A stretch of 64,000 nt of DNA from Flavobacterium microcysteis (lineage in GTDB: Bacteria > Bacteroidota > Bacteroidia > Flavobacteriales > Flavobacteriaceae). The DNA lies in NCBI RefSeq assembly GCF_006385255.1, contig NZ_VFJE01000056.1, positions 806,001 through 870,000 of the forward strand. Direction: 5' to 3'. Below, piece after piece: positions 52,069-60,546 of the stretch (its first letter is position 1; the number at the start of each line of letters is the position of its first letter). The translations under genes and the position numbers were made by a program. Below the pieces are notes generated by a model. The model did not search any database. It saw nothing but the letters and a program-made list of their open reading frames with translations, and was not told where the DNA came from.

Positions 52069-54579
52069 ATGAAAAATATACTTACAATACTAGTATTTAT
52101 CATGCTTCCTGTCCTGATTCAGGCCCAGGATATGAAAACAATGGACATGGATAAAAAGCCTGTCAAAGAAGAGTCAAATGCTACTACCTATACCTGCCCG
52201 ATGCATCCCGATATTCATGAATCTAAACCGGGAAACTGCCCAAAATGCGGTATGAAATTAGTCGCAGAAAAAACAGAGAAGCAAACAAAAATGTTGCAGC
52301 ATAAAGACATCCCCAAGAAACAAACTGACCAAGGAAATACAGCAATACAGGACAACAATAATAGTACGATTGCTCAAAAAAAACCTGCAGAAAATAACTT
52401 GAAGCCACGTGTAGTCCGATATGATCTCTATATAAGAGATACAATTGTAAATTTCACGGGAAAAGCAAAAAGGGCCATTGCCGTTAACGGACAAATACCC
52501 ATGCCTACTTTGACCTTTACAGAAGGAGATACTGCGGAAATCTATGTTCACAATGAGCTCGATGAAGATACTTCCCTGCACTGGCATGGCTTATTCTTAC
52601 CCAATCAATATGATGGCGTGCCAAATCTAACCCAAATGCCAATTAAACCACATACCACGCATCTATATACTTTTCCCATTATTCAGCATGGCACACACTG
52701 GTACCATAGCCACACTGAACTACAAGAACAAATAGGAATGTACGGCTCTTTTATTATGAATAAAAGAACAGATGATCCCACTTTTCGCAAAGGAATTGAT
52801 GATCTGCCATCTGTTCCCATAGTACTGAGTGAATGGACAGATATGAAGCCTGAAAATGTACACCGATTGCTGCACAATGCATCGGACTGGTTTGCTATTC
52901 AAAAAGGAACTACACAAAGTTATGCAGAAGCTATAAAACAAGGGTATTTAAAGGATAAAATAAAAAATGAATGGAAACGAATGAATGCCATGGATGTCAG
53001 TGATGTTTATTACGACAAATTTTTAATCAATGGAATAAATGAAAATCAGCTTTCTCAATTTAAAGCAGGTGATAAGGTCCGATTACGCGTTTCCAATGGA
53101 GGCGCATCAACCTACTTTTGGTTAACTTATGCTGGAGGAAAATTTACCGTTGTAGCTAATGATGGTAATGATGTAGAACCCGTCGAAGTCGATCGATTAA
53201 TTATTGCAGTTTCTGAAACCTATGATATAATTGTAACTGTTCCAGCTGATAAAACAGCCTATGAGTTTTTGGCAACACCAGAAGACCGAACAAAATCCAC
53301 CTCTTTGTATATTGGTAGTGGAATTAAGCAATTAGCGGCACCCCTTCCAAAACTTAAATATTTCGAAGGAATGAAAATGATGAACGGTATGATGAAAATG
53401 AATGGCGATCTGGATGATATGGGCATGAGCATGAGTCTTAATAAAATGGATATGAATGTGGTAATGTATCCCGAAATCACAGGCGAAACCAAGCCTAAAA
53501 CCATTGCAAAAATGGAGGGTATGAAAATGGATGCTGAGCAATACAATGCCAATGCACTTTCAGATATTACAACGCTAAATTATGCAATGCTTAAATCACC
53601 AACAAAAACAACACTTCCTGAAAATGCCCCTGTTAAAGAACTAAAATTTGAACTTACCGGTAACATGAATAGATATGTCTGGAGTTTGGACAATAAGGTG
53701 GTTTCTGAATCCGATAAAATATTAATTAAAAAAGGGGAAAATGTACGCATCGTTTTACATAATAATTCTATGATGCGCCATCCAATGCACTTACATGGTC
53801 ATGACTTCAGAGTCCTTAATGGCCAGGGAGAATATGCACCATTAAAAAATGTGATTGATATAATGCCGATGGAAACAGATACGCTGGAATTTAATGCTAA
53901 TGTTGACGGGGACTGGTTTTTTCATTGCCATATTCTATACCATATGATGAGCGGTATGGGAAGGGTTTTTACCTACGAGAATCAACCCACCAACCCTGAA
54001 ATTCCAAACCCAAAATTAGCACAACGAAAACTCTTTGCAGACGACAGGAAATTTCATTTTATGGCAGAGAATGATTTTGCAACCAATGGAAATGATGGTG
54101 AAGCAATGTATCAAAGTACGCGCTGGAGTATAGGAACCGAATGGAGATTAGGATACAATGACATGCATGGTTATGAAACTGAAACACATATTGGGCGCTA
54201 TATTGGAAAAATGCAATGGTTAATGCCATTTATAGGATTTGACTGGAGGTATCGAAGAATGGGAGAAGATGAACAGGAAAGAAATCTCTTTGGACAAACC
54301 AATACTAAAGATAAGCGTGCAGTAGTAAGTCTTGGAGTTAATTATACGCTTCCTATGCTAATTGTAGCACAGGCTGAAGTTTTCACAGATGGTAAAGTCA
54401 GATTACAGTTTGAACGTAAGGACATCCCGGTTTCTAAGAGACTTAGAATGAATTTAATGTGGAATACAGACAAGGAATATATGGCAGGGTTACGCTATAT
54501 AATTACCAGATGGGGTTCTCTATCTTCTCACTATGATAGCGATATGGGCTTTGGCGCAGGTTTTATTTTAAATTACTAA
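52069..54579 (+). CDS. Multicopper oxidase (CopA type) fused to heavy-metal-binding and CopB-like domains
   Basis: The 836-residue exported protein has a signal peptide (1-20) and a heavy-metal-binding module (YTCPMHPDIHESKPGNCPKC, ending GMKL, about 43-65). The multicopper oxidase (about 120-650) has the four copper clusters: LHWHG (about 168), HWYHSH (about 209), HPMHLHGHDF (about 569) and HCHILYHMMSGM (about 618). A Met-rich insert (MKMMNGMMKMNGDLDDMGMS, about 434-453) resembles the copper(I)-feeding insert of CueO. The last ~175 residues (TEWRLGYNDMHGYETETHIG; GAGFILNY end) look like the outer-membrane beta-barrel CopB. Oxidation of copper(I) at the outer membrane is inferred. Confidence 0.88.
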   Translation: MKNILTILVFIMLPVLIQAQDMKTMDMDKKPVKEESNATTYTCPMHPDIHESKPGNCPKCGMKLVAEKTEKQTKMLQHKDIPKKQTDQGNTAIQDNNNSTIAQKKPAENNLKPRVVRYDLYIRDTIVNFTGKAKRAIAVNGQIPMPTLTFTEGDTAEIYVHNELDEDTSLHWHGLFLPNQYDGVPNLTQMPIKPHTTHLYTFPIIQHGTHWYHSHTELQEQIGMYGSFIMNKRTDDPTFRKGIDDLPSVPIVLSEWTDMKPENVHRLLHNASDWFAIQKGTTQSYAEAIKQGYLKDKIKNEWKRMNAMDVSDVYYDKFLINGINENQLSQFKAGDKVRLRVSNGGASTYFWLTYAGGKFTVVANDGNDVEPVEVDRLIIAVSETYDIIVTVPADKTAYEFLATPEDRTKSTSLYIGSGIKQLAAPLPKLKYFEGMKMMNGMMKMNGDLDDMGMSMSLNKMDMNVVMYPEITGETKPKTIAKMEGMKMDAEQYNANALSDITTLNYAMLKSPTKTTLPENAPVKELKFELTGNMNRYVWSLDNKVVSESDKILIKKGENVRIVLHNNSMMRHPMHLHGHDFRVLNGQGEYAPLKNVIDIMPMETDTLEFNANVDGDWFFHCHILYHMMSGMGRVFTYENQPTNPEIPNPKLAQRKLFADDRKFHFMAENDFATNGNDGEAMYQSTRWSIGTEWRLGYNDMHGYETETHIGRYIGKMQWLMPFIGFDWRYRRMGEDEQERNLFGQTNTKDKRAVVSLGVNYTLPMLIVAQAEVFTDGKVRLQFERKDIPVSKRLRMNLMWNTDKEYMAGLRYIITRWGSLSSHYDSDMGFGAGFILNY

Positions 54580-54697
54580 ATTTCCAACTTAAAGTAATAT
54601 AGCTCAGTTAAAACCAAACAGGAAAGAAAACGATTCATAAAGAATACAATATTAGATTTGATAGTTCTATATTTTTCTAAATACCATATTTAATCCG

Positions 54698-54724
54698 ACC
54701 AGCCTTTATAGGCTGGTTTTTTTA
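54698..54724 (+). terminator. Terminator after the multicopper oxidase gene
   Basis: The perfect 8-bp stem ACCAGCCT/AGGCTGGT (54698-54705 and 54710-54717), loop TTAT, is followed by a T-run. It closes the copper island about 120 bases after the oxidase stop. Confidence 0.85.
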
Positions 54725-54991
54725 CATTATTATATTATCTATGCGATTTCCTTTCTCGTAATTTTCAAGCCTCATCTCCCGTATACCAGAGTCAAAAAAT
54801 AAGCATTCAATAATTTTAAGCACAGCAATGTTATTCTGATAGTAAATGCGGAACACTTCTTTAAAATTTGCAGAAGCGGTTTTGTCTCATATAAAGGACT
54901 TTATGGAAAACAATAACAACGATTCTACTGGTGACAATGAAACATTTAGTGGATCGCAGACCAGACGAAAAATATAGAAAAGAGTAAAATT
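54725..54991. other. Intergenic region with a possible coding fragment
   Basis: No confident gene. An in-frame 24-codon run from the ATG at 54903 (MENNNNDSTGDNETFSGSQT and RRKI-stop) looks like the tail of a longer protein, but nothing homologous is visible upstream. Confidence 0.3.
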
Positions 54992-55249
54992 TTAATTTTT
55001 ATTTAAGCTAAATCTCTTCAGTATTTTATCAAAATCCGATAGTGCTTTATAATGTTCTCTCATTTCCGTTACAGTACTTATATACCATATGCTCGGAGCA
55101 TAAATATCCTTCATCTTTACGTAAAGCTCGGTTGCTGTGTGTGATTGCAGAATCTGCACATCAACACCAGTATCAGCGACTATCTTTATTAGCGTCGTTG
55201 TAATGCTTCGTATTGTGAAATAACAGAGTATGAGGTAGATATAACGCAT
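54992..55249 (-). CDS. Hypothetical small protein
   Basis: This 85-codon frame has one hydrophobic start (YIYLILCYFTIRSITTTL) and a soluble tail (KMKDIYAPSIWYISTVTEMR). There is no family or neighbour support, and it lies between the copper island and the mobile backbone. It may be a chance frame or a fragment. Confidence 0.3.
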   Translation of the reverse strand: MRYIYLILCYFTIRSITTTLIKIVADTGVDVQILQSHTATELYVKMKDIYAPSIWYISTVTEMREHYKALSDFDKILKRFSLNKN

Positions 55250-55316
55250 TGTTAAAGATAAAAATTAATTATAATATATTAGAAATCAGATATGACTAAC
55301 TCTCCATGTTACCCTA

Positions 55317-55355
55317 AAAGCCCATGAAAATCATTGATTTTCATGGGCTTTTTTT
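55317..55355. terminator. Strong bidirectional hairpin/terminator
   Basis: A perfect 17-bp inverted repeat AAAGCCCATGAAAATCA/TGATTTTCATGGGCTTT with a 1-base centre is followed by a T-run. The long stem and T-run make it a good terminator between the resistance island and the mobile backbone. Confidence 0.75.
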
Positions 55356-55823
55356 GTATTATTCAAGCTAATATCTTCGATTCTCGCAAAAAAAATGACA
55401 TTCCTTTTCAGGTCCGTAATAGGAGCAATTGTTCTGAGCACATTAATCTCCTTTGCCTGATTGCATTCTCCAATGCTTCCCCTTCATTTTTAATTTCAAT
55501 AACCAGTATGCTTTTGTCTCATTTCAGCAGCAAAGGTAACTCCGTGTCCTTAACGCAATAGCAAGGCCAGGCCCTTCAGGTTTGACAAAAAATCTCCACC
55601 CGTCCGGGTTGTATTTTTTGTCAAAACCTTGCTATTGCTAAACACTAACCTTTTTATGCTCCCGAAACGAAACATAGCATACTCCGGCTCTTTAGACGAA
55701 TAAAAAAAATGTCAGCAATGAGAAATAAAATATTAAAAATGGATTTGATGAAACAAAACAGCACCTCCTCTCATTGCCGAATAAAATTTCAAAAAAAATT
55801 AATCACTAAAAATCGTAGGAATT
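55356..55823. repeat. Upstream region of ssb with a large nested inverted repeat
   Basis: Arms GCAATAGCAAGG (55555-55566) and CCTTGCTATTGC (55627-55638) pair perfectly. Inside them TTTGACAAAAAAT (55581-55593) pairs with ATTTTTTGTCAAA (55613-55625). The centre holds a smaller hairpin ACCCG-TC-CGGGT (55598-55609). The left side has a 14-base bulge and the right side one A. No supported gene overlaps. Short frames here are unconvincing. Possible roles are a transfer origin, a replication hairpin or a structured RNA. Confidence 0.6.
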
Positions 55824-56201
55824 ATGAACATTACAGGAAGAGTGACAGCGGATGCGCAGGTGCGCAACGTGTCAAACAGCAAAACAGTAGTAAACTTTTC
55901 GATAGCCATCAACGACAGCTACAAAAACAAGGCAGGCGAGCGCATAGAGCAGACAACGTATTTCGACTGTGCCTATTGGCTTAGTCCAAAAGTAGCACAG
56001 ATACTCACTAAAGGTACGGTCGTAGAACTGACAGGAAAAGTGAGCGCAAGGGCGTGGACAGGCAGTGACGGACAACCGCACGCAGGACTGAACTTCAACA
56101 CCTCGCAAATCAAACTGCACGGGGGCGGTAAAAAAGCCGAAGGGGTACAGGCTCCTACTGGAAACAATAATGACGATACAAAGGACGACCTGCCATTTTA
56201 A
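55824..56201 (+). CDS. ssb: Single-stranded DNA-binding protein, mobile-element type
   Basis: The 125-residue SSB has an N-terminal OB fold (MNITGRVTADAQVRNV; VVNFSIAINDSY; FDCAYWLSPKVAQILTKGTV; GKVSARAWTG) and the acidic tail DDLPF that recruits partners. It is shorter than the housekeeping form and leads a run of plasmid/conjugative-element genes. The start codon follows GTAGGAATT. It coats single-stranded DNA during replication or transfer. Confidence 0.92.
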   Translation: MNITGRVTADAQVRNVSNSKTVVNFSIAINDSYKNKAGERIEQTTYFDCAYWLSPKVAQILTKGTVVELTGKVSARAWTGSDGQPHAGLNFNTSQIKLHGGGKKAEGVQAPTGNNNDDTKDDLPF

Positions 56202-56244
56202 CAACGAAAACTAAATAATTTAAACAATTTAAAATTTTAAAATC

Positions 56245-57318
56245 ATGGCACATAATATCAATTTTAACAGCGAAACAGGACGTTATTCATTCTTTAGCGT
56301 AAAGGAAAAAGCGTGGCACGGACTAGGGCAAATTGTAGAGCAATACCTAACAAGCGAGGAAGCTATCAAATTTGCAGGGTTAGATTACGAAGTAGTTAAA
56401 AGTCCGCTATTTACCAAAGGTTCGGGTATTATTCAAACGGCTGACAGTATCGAGATAGGCAGTAACGAATTGGAAGTCCCTAACTATTTTGCCAATATAC
56501 GCACGGATAACAATGCAGTATTGGGCGTGGTAGGTAAAGACTATCATATCGTGCAGAACCGTGAAGCATTTAACTTCTTTGATGCCATTGTAGGCGGTGG
56601 AGAGGGAATACTCTATGAAACTGCAGGAGCGTTAGGCAACGGGGAACGCATATTTATCACAGCCAAATTGCCCGATTATATCCGAGTTGGAAATGGTGAT
56701 GATGTAACCGAAAAGTATATTTTCCTGACCACTTCGCACGATGGCAGTGGAAGCATCACAGCCGCTTTTACGCCTATTCGTATCGTATGCCAAAACACTC
56801 TTAACGCTTCATTGCGCAGTATGACTAATGTAGTGCGTATCAAACACACATCGGGAGCAAAACAACGTATTGAGAACGCTCACAAGATTATGGGCTTGGC
56901 TAACACTTTGAGCAGTCAGTTTGAGAGCATTTTCAATGAGTGGGCAAAAGTAAAAGTAACTGACAAAGAGGTAAGAAAGCTAATCCAATTGGCACTTTGT
57001 CCTAATAAGGAAACGTATGATTTGCTTAAAAAAGGTGCGGAAGATGAAATATCCACCGTATTCAAAAATAACGTTGAGGATGCGTTTGCCTACGCTATGG
57101 TAAGCGATACTCAGCAAATGGACACGACTAAAGGCACATTATTCGGCGCATATAACGCTGTTACAGGCTACTATCAGAATGTACGCAATTACAAGGATAG
57201 CGAAGCCAAGTTACAAAGTATTGTTTTGGGTGGTACTGCCCAACTCAAATCACAAAAAGCATTTGACTTGTGTACAGGATTTGCCTTGGATGGTGCAGAA
57301 ATCCTAATCCTTAATTAG
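56245..57318 (+). CDS. DUF932 family protein
   Basis: The 357-residue protein matches the phage/plasmid-like DUF932 family. It opens with AHNINFNSETGRYSFFSVKE and KAWHGLGQ, followed by YEVVKSPLFT and VVGKDYHIVQNREAFNFFDA, with FTPIRIVCQNTLNASLR near residue 185. Its molecular role is unknown, but it is a common partner of ssb and PRTRC genes on Bacteroidota elements. It lies 43 bases after ssb. Confidence 0.9.
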   Translation: MAHNINFNSETGRYSFFSVKEKAWHGLGQIVEQYLTSEEAIKFAGLDYEVVKSPLFTKGSGIIQTADSIEIGSNELEVPNYFANIRTDNNAVLGVVGKDYHIVQNREAFNFFDAIVGGGEGILYETAGALGNGERIFITAKLPDYIRVGNGDDVTEKYIFLTTSHDGSGSITAAFTPIRIVCQNTLNASLRSMTNVVRIKHTSGAKQRIENAHKIMGLANTLSSQFESIFNEWAKVKVTDKEVRKLIQLALCPNKETYDLLKKGAEDEISTVFKNNVEDAFAYAMVSDTQQMDTTKGTLFGAYNAVTGYYQNVRNYKDSEAKLQSIVLGGTAQLKSQKAFDLCTGFALDGAEILILN

Positions 57319-57371
57319 ATAACCAAAGGCTACCGCCTTAATCGGTGGTAGCCTACTATAAAATTACTGAT

Positions 57372-57569
57372 ATGAAAGCTAAATCAATAGACGAAGCTAA
57401 AAATATGGCTCAATCACAAAGCCTTGAAACGAAATACAAAGACGAGGCTGTATATATCATTTACTGCAATAGAACCGAGTATTTCTATATAGATACCAAT
57501 AGCCTTTTAAGGACTTGGGAACAGCTTAAAGGCTATTATGAGAACGGAGTTTATACCGCTGAAAACTGA
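57372..57569 (+). CDS. Small hypothetical protein of the mobile backbone
   Basis: The 65-residue protein is read from the inner ATG at 57372 (MKAKSIDEAKNMAQ), which follows TACTGATATG; the ORF could extend upstream to 57345. It is hydrophilic with CNRTEYFYIDTNSLLRTWEQ in the middle. The neighbours are DUF932 and PRTRC genes. No family was recognised. Confidence 0.6.
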   Translation: MKAKSIDEAKNMAQSQSLETKYKDEAVYIIYCNRTEYFYIDTNSLLRTWEQLKGYYENGVYTAEN

Positions 57570-57581
57570 ACTGATAAAGTG

Positions 57582-57776
57582 ATGAAGATAACTGATTTGA
57601 ACGGTTGCCCTATTGAGGTAACAAACCTGAAAGAAGCCATTAAAATGGCAGGACAGTACAAGGAATACCGTCACGAGGATAGAAGTTTCTCCGAGTTCGA
57701 TAAAAGGAAGAAAACCTATTGGACAGATATGTACGAGAAACTCAGAGCCATTAAAAAACAATTAGACGACAATTAA
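57582..57776 (+). CDS. Small hypothetical protein of the mobile backbone
   Basis: The 64-residue protein starts at ATG 57582 (MKITDLNGCPIEVTNLKEAI); GTG three bases upstream is the alternative. The charged C-terminus KKTYWTDMYEKLRAIKKQLD is helical. It is 12 bases from PRTRC E, so it is part of the same operon. No known family. Confidence 0.6.
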   Translation: MKITDLNGCPIEVTNLKEAIKMAGQYKEYRHEDRSFSEFDKRKKTYWTDMYEKLRAIKKQLDDN

Positions 57777-57788
57777 AATTTTAAAACG

Positions 57789-58388
57789 ATGAATACAAAT
57801 TTTTTCAATCAGATAGCACAGTTGCAGATTACAGGTGATTTGCAACTCACCATAGCAAAAGGAGCAGAAAACAACCTAATCGTATCGGTTATGCTCCAAA
57901 ACGAACAGTGCGGAGATAACGCAAAAAATATTATTCCGCCCCTTAATCTTCGGGGAACAGCCGAAGAACTCGACAACGGTTTTTTCGAAAAGATAACCAC
58001 ACCCATACAAACCGCTTCGGGTTTGATGGTCGATATGGAAAGCTTTATGAAGCAGTTGGAAGAAACCAAAAAACAGTCCGCAATGGAGAAAGAAAAGGCT
58101 GATAAGCAGAAGAAAGACCAGGAAGCCAAAGACAAGAAATTCAAAGATGCAATGGCAAAGGCTGATGAACTAGAAAAAGAGGGCAAATTCCGTGAGGCGT
58201 GGGTTAAAGTACCCGAAATAACAGAGTTCCCTGAAAAGGCCGACGAAATACGCAAACGCAAAAGAGAACTATCCGACAAGTTTTCTGCGCCAAGTCTTTT
58301 TGGAGCTATCGAGGAAGAAAAACCCGAACCTGCAAAATCGGAACAAGTAACTGCCGACTACCCAACAGAAACTGCACAGGAAAACTAA
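57789..58388 (+). CDS. PRTRC system protein E
   Basis: The 199-residue protein has an N-terminal compact domain (NTNFFNQIAQLQITGDLQLT; IIPPLNLRGTAEELDNGFFE) and a long Lys/Glu-rich helical middle (about 90-165). It ends ETAQEN. This layout, with the start of the PRTRC cluster (E, C, F, B, ThiF), fits PRTRC E. The function is unknown; PRTRC clusters are plasmid and integrative-element maintenance genes with ParB-like and ThiF-like partners. Confidence 0.85.
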   Translation: MNTNFFNQIAQLQITGDLQLTIAKGAENNLIVSVMLQNEQCGDNAKNIIPPLNLRGTAEELDNGFFEKITTPIQTASGLMVDMESFMKQLEETKKQSAMEKEKADKQKKDQEAKDKKFKDAMAKADELEKEGKFREAWVKVPEITEFPEKADEIRKRKRELSDKFSAPSLFGAIEEEKPEPAKSEQVTADYPTETAQEN

Positions 58389-58413
58389 ATGTAATAACTT
58401 AAAATTCATCATC

Positions 58414-58632
58414 ATGTTATTAACAACGCAATTGGAAAGAGTGTTTATACTCAAAGATAAAGGACACGATACTGTATTGACCGATCCCGAACCACGTTGG
58501 AGCGTGGAAGCAGTACTAAATTTTTATGCTAACAGGTATCCCATTTTGACAACCGCCAAAATATCTGCACCCGCCATCAAGGATGATGCAGTAGAATACC
58601 GATTTGAGAGCGTAATGGGCACAAAAGGTTAA
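58414..58632 (+). CDS. PRTRC system protein C
   Basis: The 72-residue protein MLLTTQLERVFILKDKGHDT and on, with SVEAVLNFYANRYPILTTAK and EYRFESVMGTKG, has the ubiquitin-like size and signature of PRTRC C. Being small, ending in Gly-like tail (TKG) and lying near a ThiF homologue suggests a substrate-E1 pair, which remains an inference. Confidence 0.85.
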   Translation: MLLTTQLERVFILKDKGHDTVLTDPEPRWSVEAVLNFYANRYPILTTAKISAPAIKDDAVEYRFESVMGTKG

Positions 58633-58648
58633 ATCTAAATTTAAAGCA

Positions 58649-59824
58649 ATGGACTATGCACAAACATATCATATCGGGAACAATCAAGCCACCCGAACAA
58701 AAAAGACAAAGACAGTTGTACAAACAGCTCAACGAGTTCGCCCAATGGATGCAAAAACCCAAAGATGCGAGCGAGGTTCAAAAAGACAAACGCAGGTCAG
58801 TACCTGTGGAAATGTTGCCAATGGTTTTCTAAAGACTTCGTTCCTGCCCAGACTGAAAGAAACGCAAACTGTACAGGCTTGTAAGGAAACAGTAAAAACA
58901 GAAAGTGATTTTTATCAATCCCTTTCCAAACTTGCCGAACATTATAAGATAAAACCAATACAGACCAGTCAGTTTGAATACCCATACAATTTGGCATTGG
59001 CTATATGGGATATGGAAGAAAAGTTAAAAGAAAGTGTTATGAATTGGCAGGAAATACGTTTGGTGCAGGACAGTAAGAGAACCTATTTCATCAGTGAGGA
59101 AAAATACAATACAGGGACAACCCTGTATTATATACCGATTGAACCGCTGTATCAGATGCTCCACGACCCCAAACGCAAAAGAAACGCCCAATTGCTTATT
59201 TCTGTTTGCTCTTACCTATATCACATTGCTGATATTCCTTATTTCAGACAGGAAGACAGCTACCTGTATTGGATGTATGAAATGCACAAAGAATGGGTGG
59301 AACAGGACGATGAAACGGACGAAAACATAGTATATAAACTTGAGTTTGAAAAAGCGGAATTCATTGGAGATTGTATCGAGCAAAAGATTTTTAACCCAAT
59401 GAGCTTGCAGGTATTCGCTCAGCGTTTAAACACTTTTAAAAGAAGTGATGCATTCGACCATGAGTGTTGGCTGACTGCTTCTAATGCCTTTGCACTATTG
59501 ACGGAATATCCAAAGGCAAGCATTTTCCGAAATGCTCCAATGCCTGAACAAGACCCTGATAGTTATGAAGATGACAATGAAACCATTGGTATGGAAAAGT
59601 ATATCTCTTTTATATCGCACACAAAAGGATGGCTGTACGAGAACCTTGCCGAGAGTATCAACAATGAATTCAACGAATACGCAGCAATGCAGGAACCTAC
59701 CATCTGCAAACGTTTTGACAAAAAAGTGGTCACGAAAAACACCCTTGATTTTGAGAACAGATTATTTACCCTTTTAGACGATATGTGCAGTCTGCTTTAT
59801 AACTACAAAACCACAAGAAAATGA
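58649..59824 (+). CDS. PRTRC system protein F, start uncertain
   Basis: The frame holds 391 codons. From about residue 58 onward (FLKTSFLPRLKETQTVQACK; YPYNLALAIWDMEEKLKESV; YHIADIPYFRQEDSYLYWMY; DDMCSLLYNYKTTRK) it reads as PRTRC F. The first ~57 residues are low in normal amino-acid bias and overlap another plausible frame at 58656-58832. No other ATG lies in frame before residue about 123, so either the upstream start is real or a shift occurred. It overlaps PRTRC B by 4 bases. Confidence 0.8.
   Translation: MDYAQTYHIGNNQATRTKKTKTVVQTAQRVRPMDAKTQRCERGSKRQTQVSTCGNVANGFLKTSFLPRLKETQTVQACKETVKTESDFYQSLSKLAEHYKIKPIQTSQFEYPYNLALAIWDMEEKLKESVMNWQEIRLVQDSKRTYFISEEKYNTGTTLYYIPIEPLYQMLHDPKRKRNAQLLISVCSYLYHIADIPYFRQEDSYLYWMYEMHKEWVEQDDETDENIVYKLEFEKAEFIGDCIEQKIFNPMSLQVFAQRLNTFKRSDAFDHECWLTASNAFALLTEYPKASIFRNAPMPEQDPDSYEDDNETIGMEKYISFISHTKGWLYENLAESINNEFNEYAAMQEPTICKRFDKKVVTKNTLDFENRLFTLLDDMCSLLYNYKTTRK
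58656..58832 (+). CDS. Alternative small ORF overlapping the start of PRTRC F
   Basis: The 58-codon frame MHKHIISGTIKPPEQKRQRQ, with LYKQLNEFAQWMQKPKDASE and ending VEMLPMVF, has more natural composition than the overlapping first part of the PRTRC F frame. It could be a separate small gene or the true N-terminus of F joined by a shift. It is unproven. Confidence 0.3.
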   Translation: MHKHIISGTIKPPEQKRQRQLYKQLNEFAQWMQKPKDASEVQKDKRRSVPVEMLPMVF

Positions 59825-60546
59825 AAAATACAACCGATATAACAGAAAGCTTAGGTACGCTGTACCATCCTAAATCCGCAATTGTTTTCTATGAAACCAA
59901 AGGAGCGAACAGCGATGTATATGTGGAGCATTTCGATATGGACAAGAACGGTAATCCTATTAATGCCCACCCACTCACAGAACGGGAAGCAAAAGTATTG
60001 GCGAGGGCATTAGTAACAGAAAAGGACAAGGATAAAGCCTTTTTAAAATCCAATGGAATACTGCCGACAAACATACTGCATATTAATCATAATGCAGATA
60101 AAGGTTCTGTATTGTGGTACACCAAAGCACAAAGACGACAAATGTATTTTGTGAACGGTTTGGAAATACCCAACGGAATGGCTTATGCACCGCCAATGAT
60201 TTGGTATGCCAACAAAAATAGTCTTACGGTATTTGCATTGGCAAGCGACCGACGACCGACAGAAAAAACGCCTTTGTATTGCGCACCATTTTTCAACATC
60301 TATGAAGATGGGAAAGTATGTATGGGTTCGGTCAATATCAATATTAAAAACTCGGCTTCGGTTGAGGAATTTACCAACGGTTGGGAAGACTACTTTTTTA
60401 ATACCTATTTCAGCCATTTATTGGGAAGAAACAGCCCAATAAAAGGCAATTGTGTAAACCTTTGGAAAGACCTAATCAATTCCGATAAGTCCTTTCCTAA
60501 AGAGGTACTGAAAAAAAATAACAAAACCCTTAAAAATCTATTGTGA
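59821..60546 (+). CDS. PRTRC system protein B
   Basis: The 241-residue protein opens ITESLGTLYHPKSAIVFYET. The middle YTKAQRRQMYFVNGLEIPNG + YAPPMIW, then CAPFFNIYEDGKVCMGSVNI and NTYFSHLLGRNSPIKGN, are typical of PRTRC B. It overlaps F (ATGA) and ThiF (4 bases), so the three genes are translationally coupled. The biochemical role is unknown. Confidence 0.85.
   Translation: MKNTTDITESLGTLYHPKSAIVFYETKGANSDVYVEHFDMDKNGNPINAHPLTEREAKVLARALVTEKDKDKAFLKSNGILPTNILHINHNADKGSVLWYTKAQRRQMYFVNGLEIPNGMAYAPPMIWYANKNSLTVFALASDRRPTEKTPLYCAPFFNIYEDGKVCMGSVNINIKNSASVEEFTNGWEDYFFNTYFSHLLGRNSPIKGNCVNLWKDLINSDKSFPKEVLKKNNKTLKNLL

Noticed and set aside
55334..55561. 75-codon frame upstream of ssb
   Set aside because: It starts inside a terminator hairpin and has no natural composition or domain.
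55709..55984. 91-codon frame overlapping ssb
   Set aside because: It is in a different frame from ssb and reads across its start; the ssb frame has clear homology.
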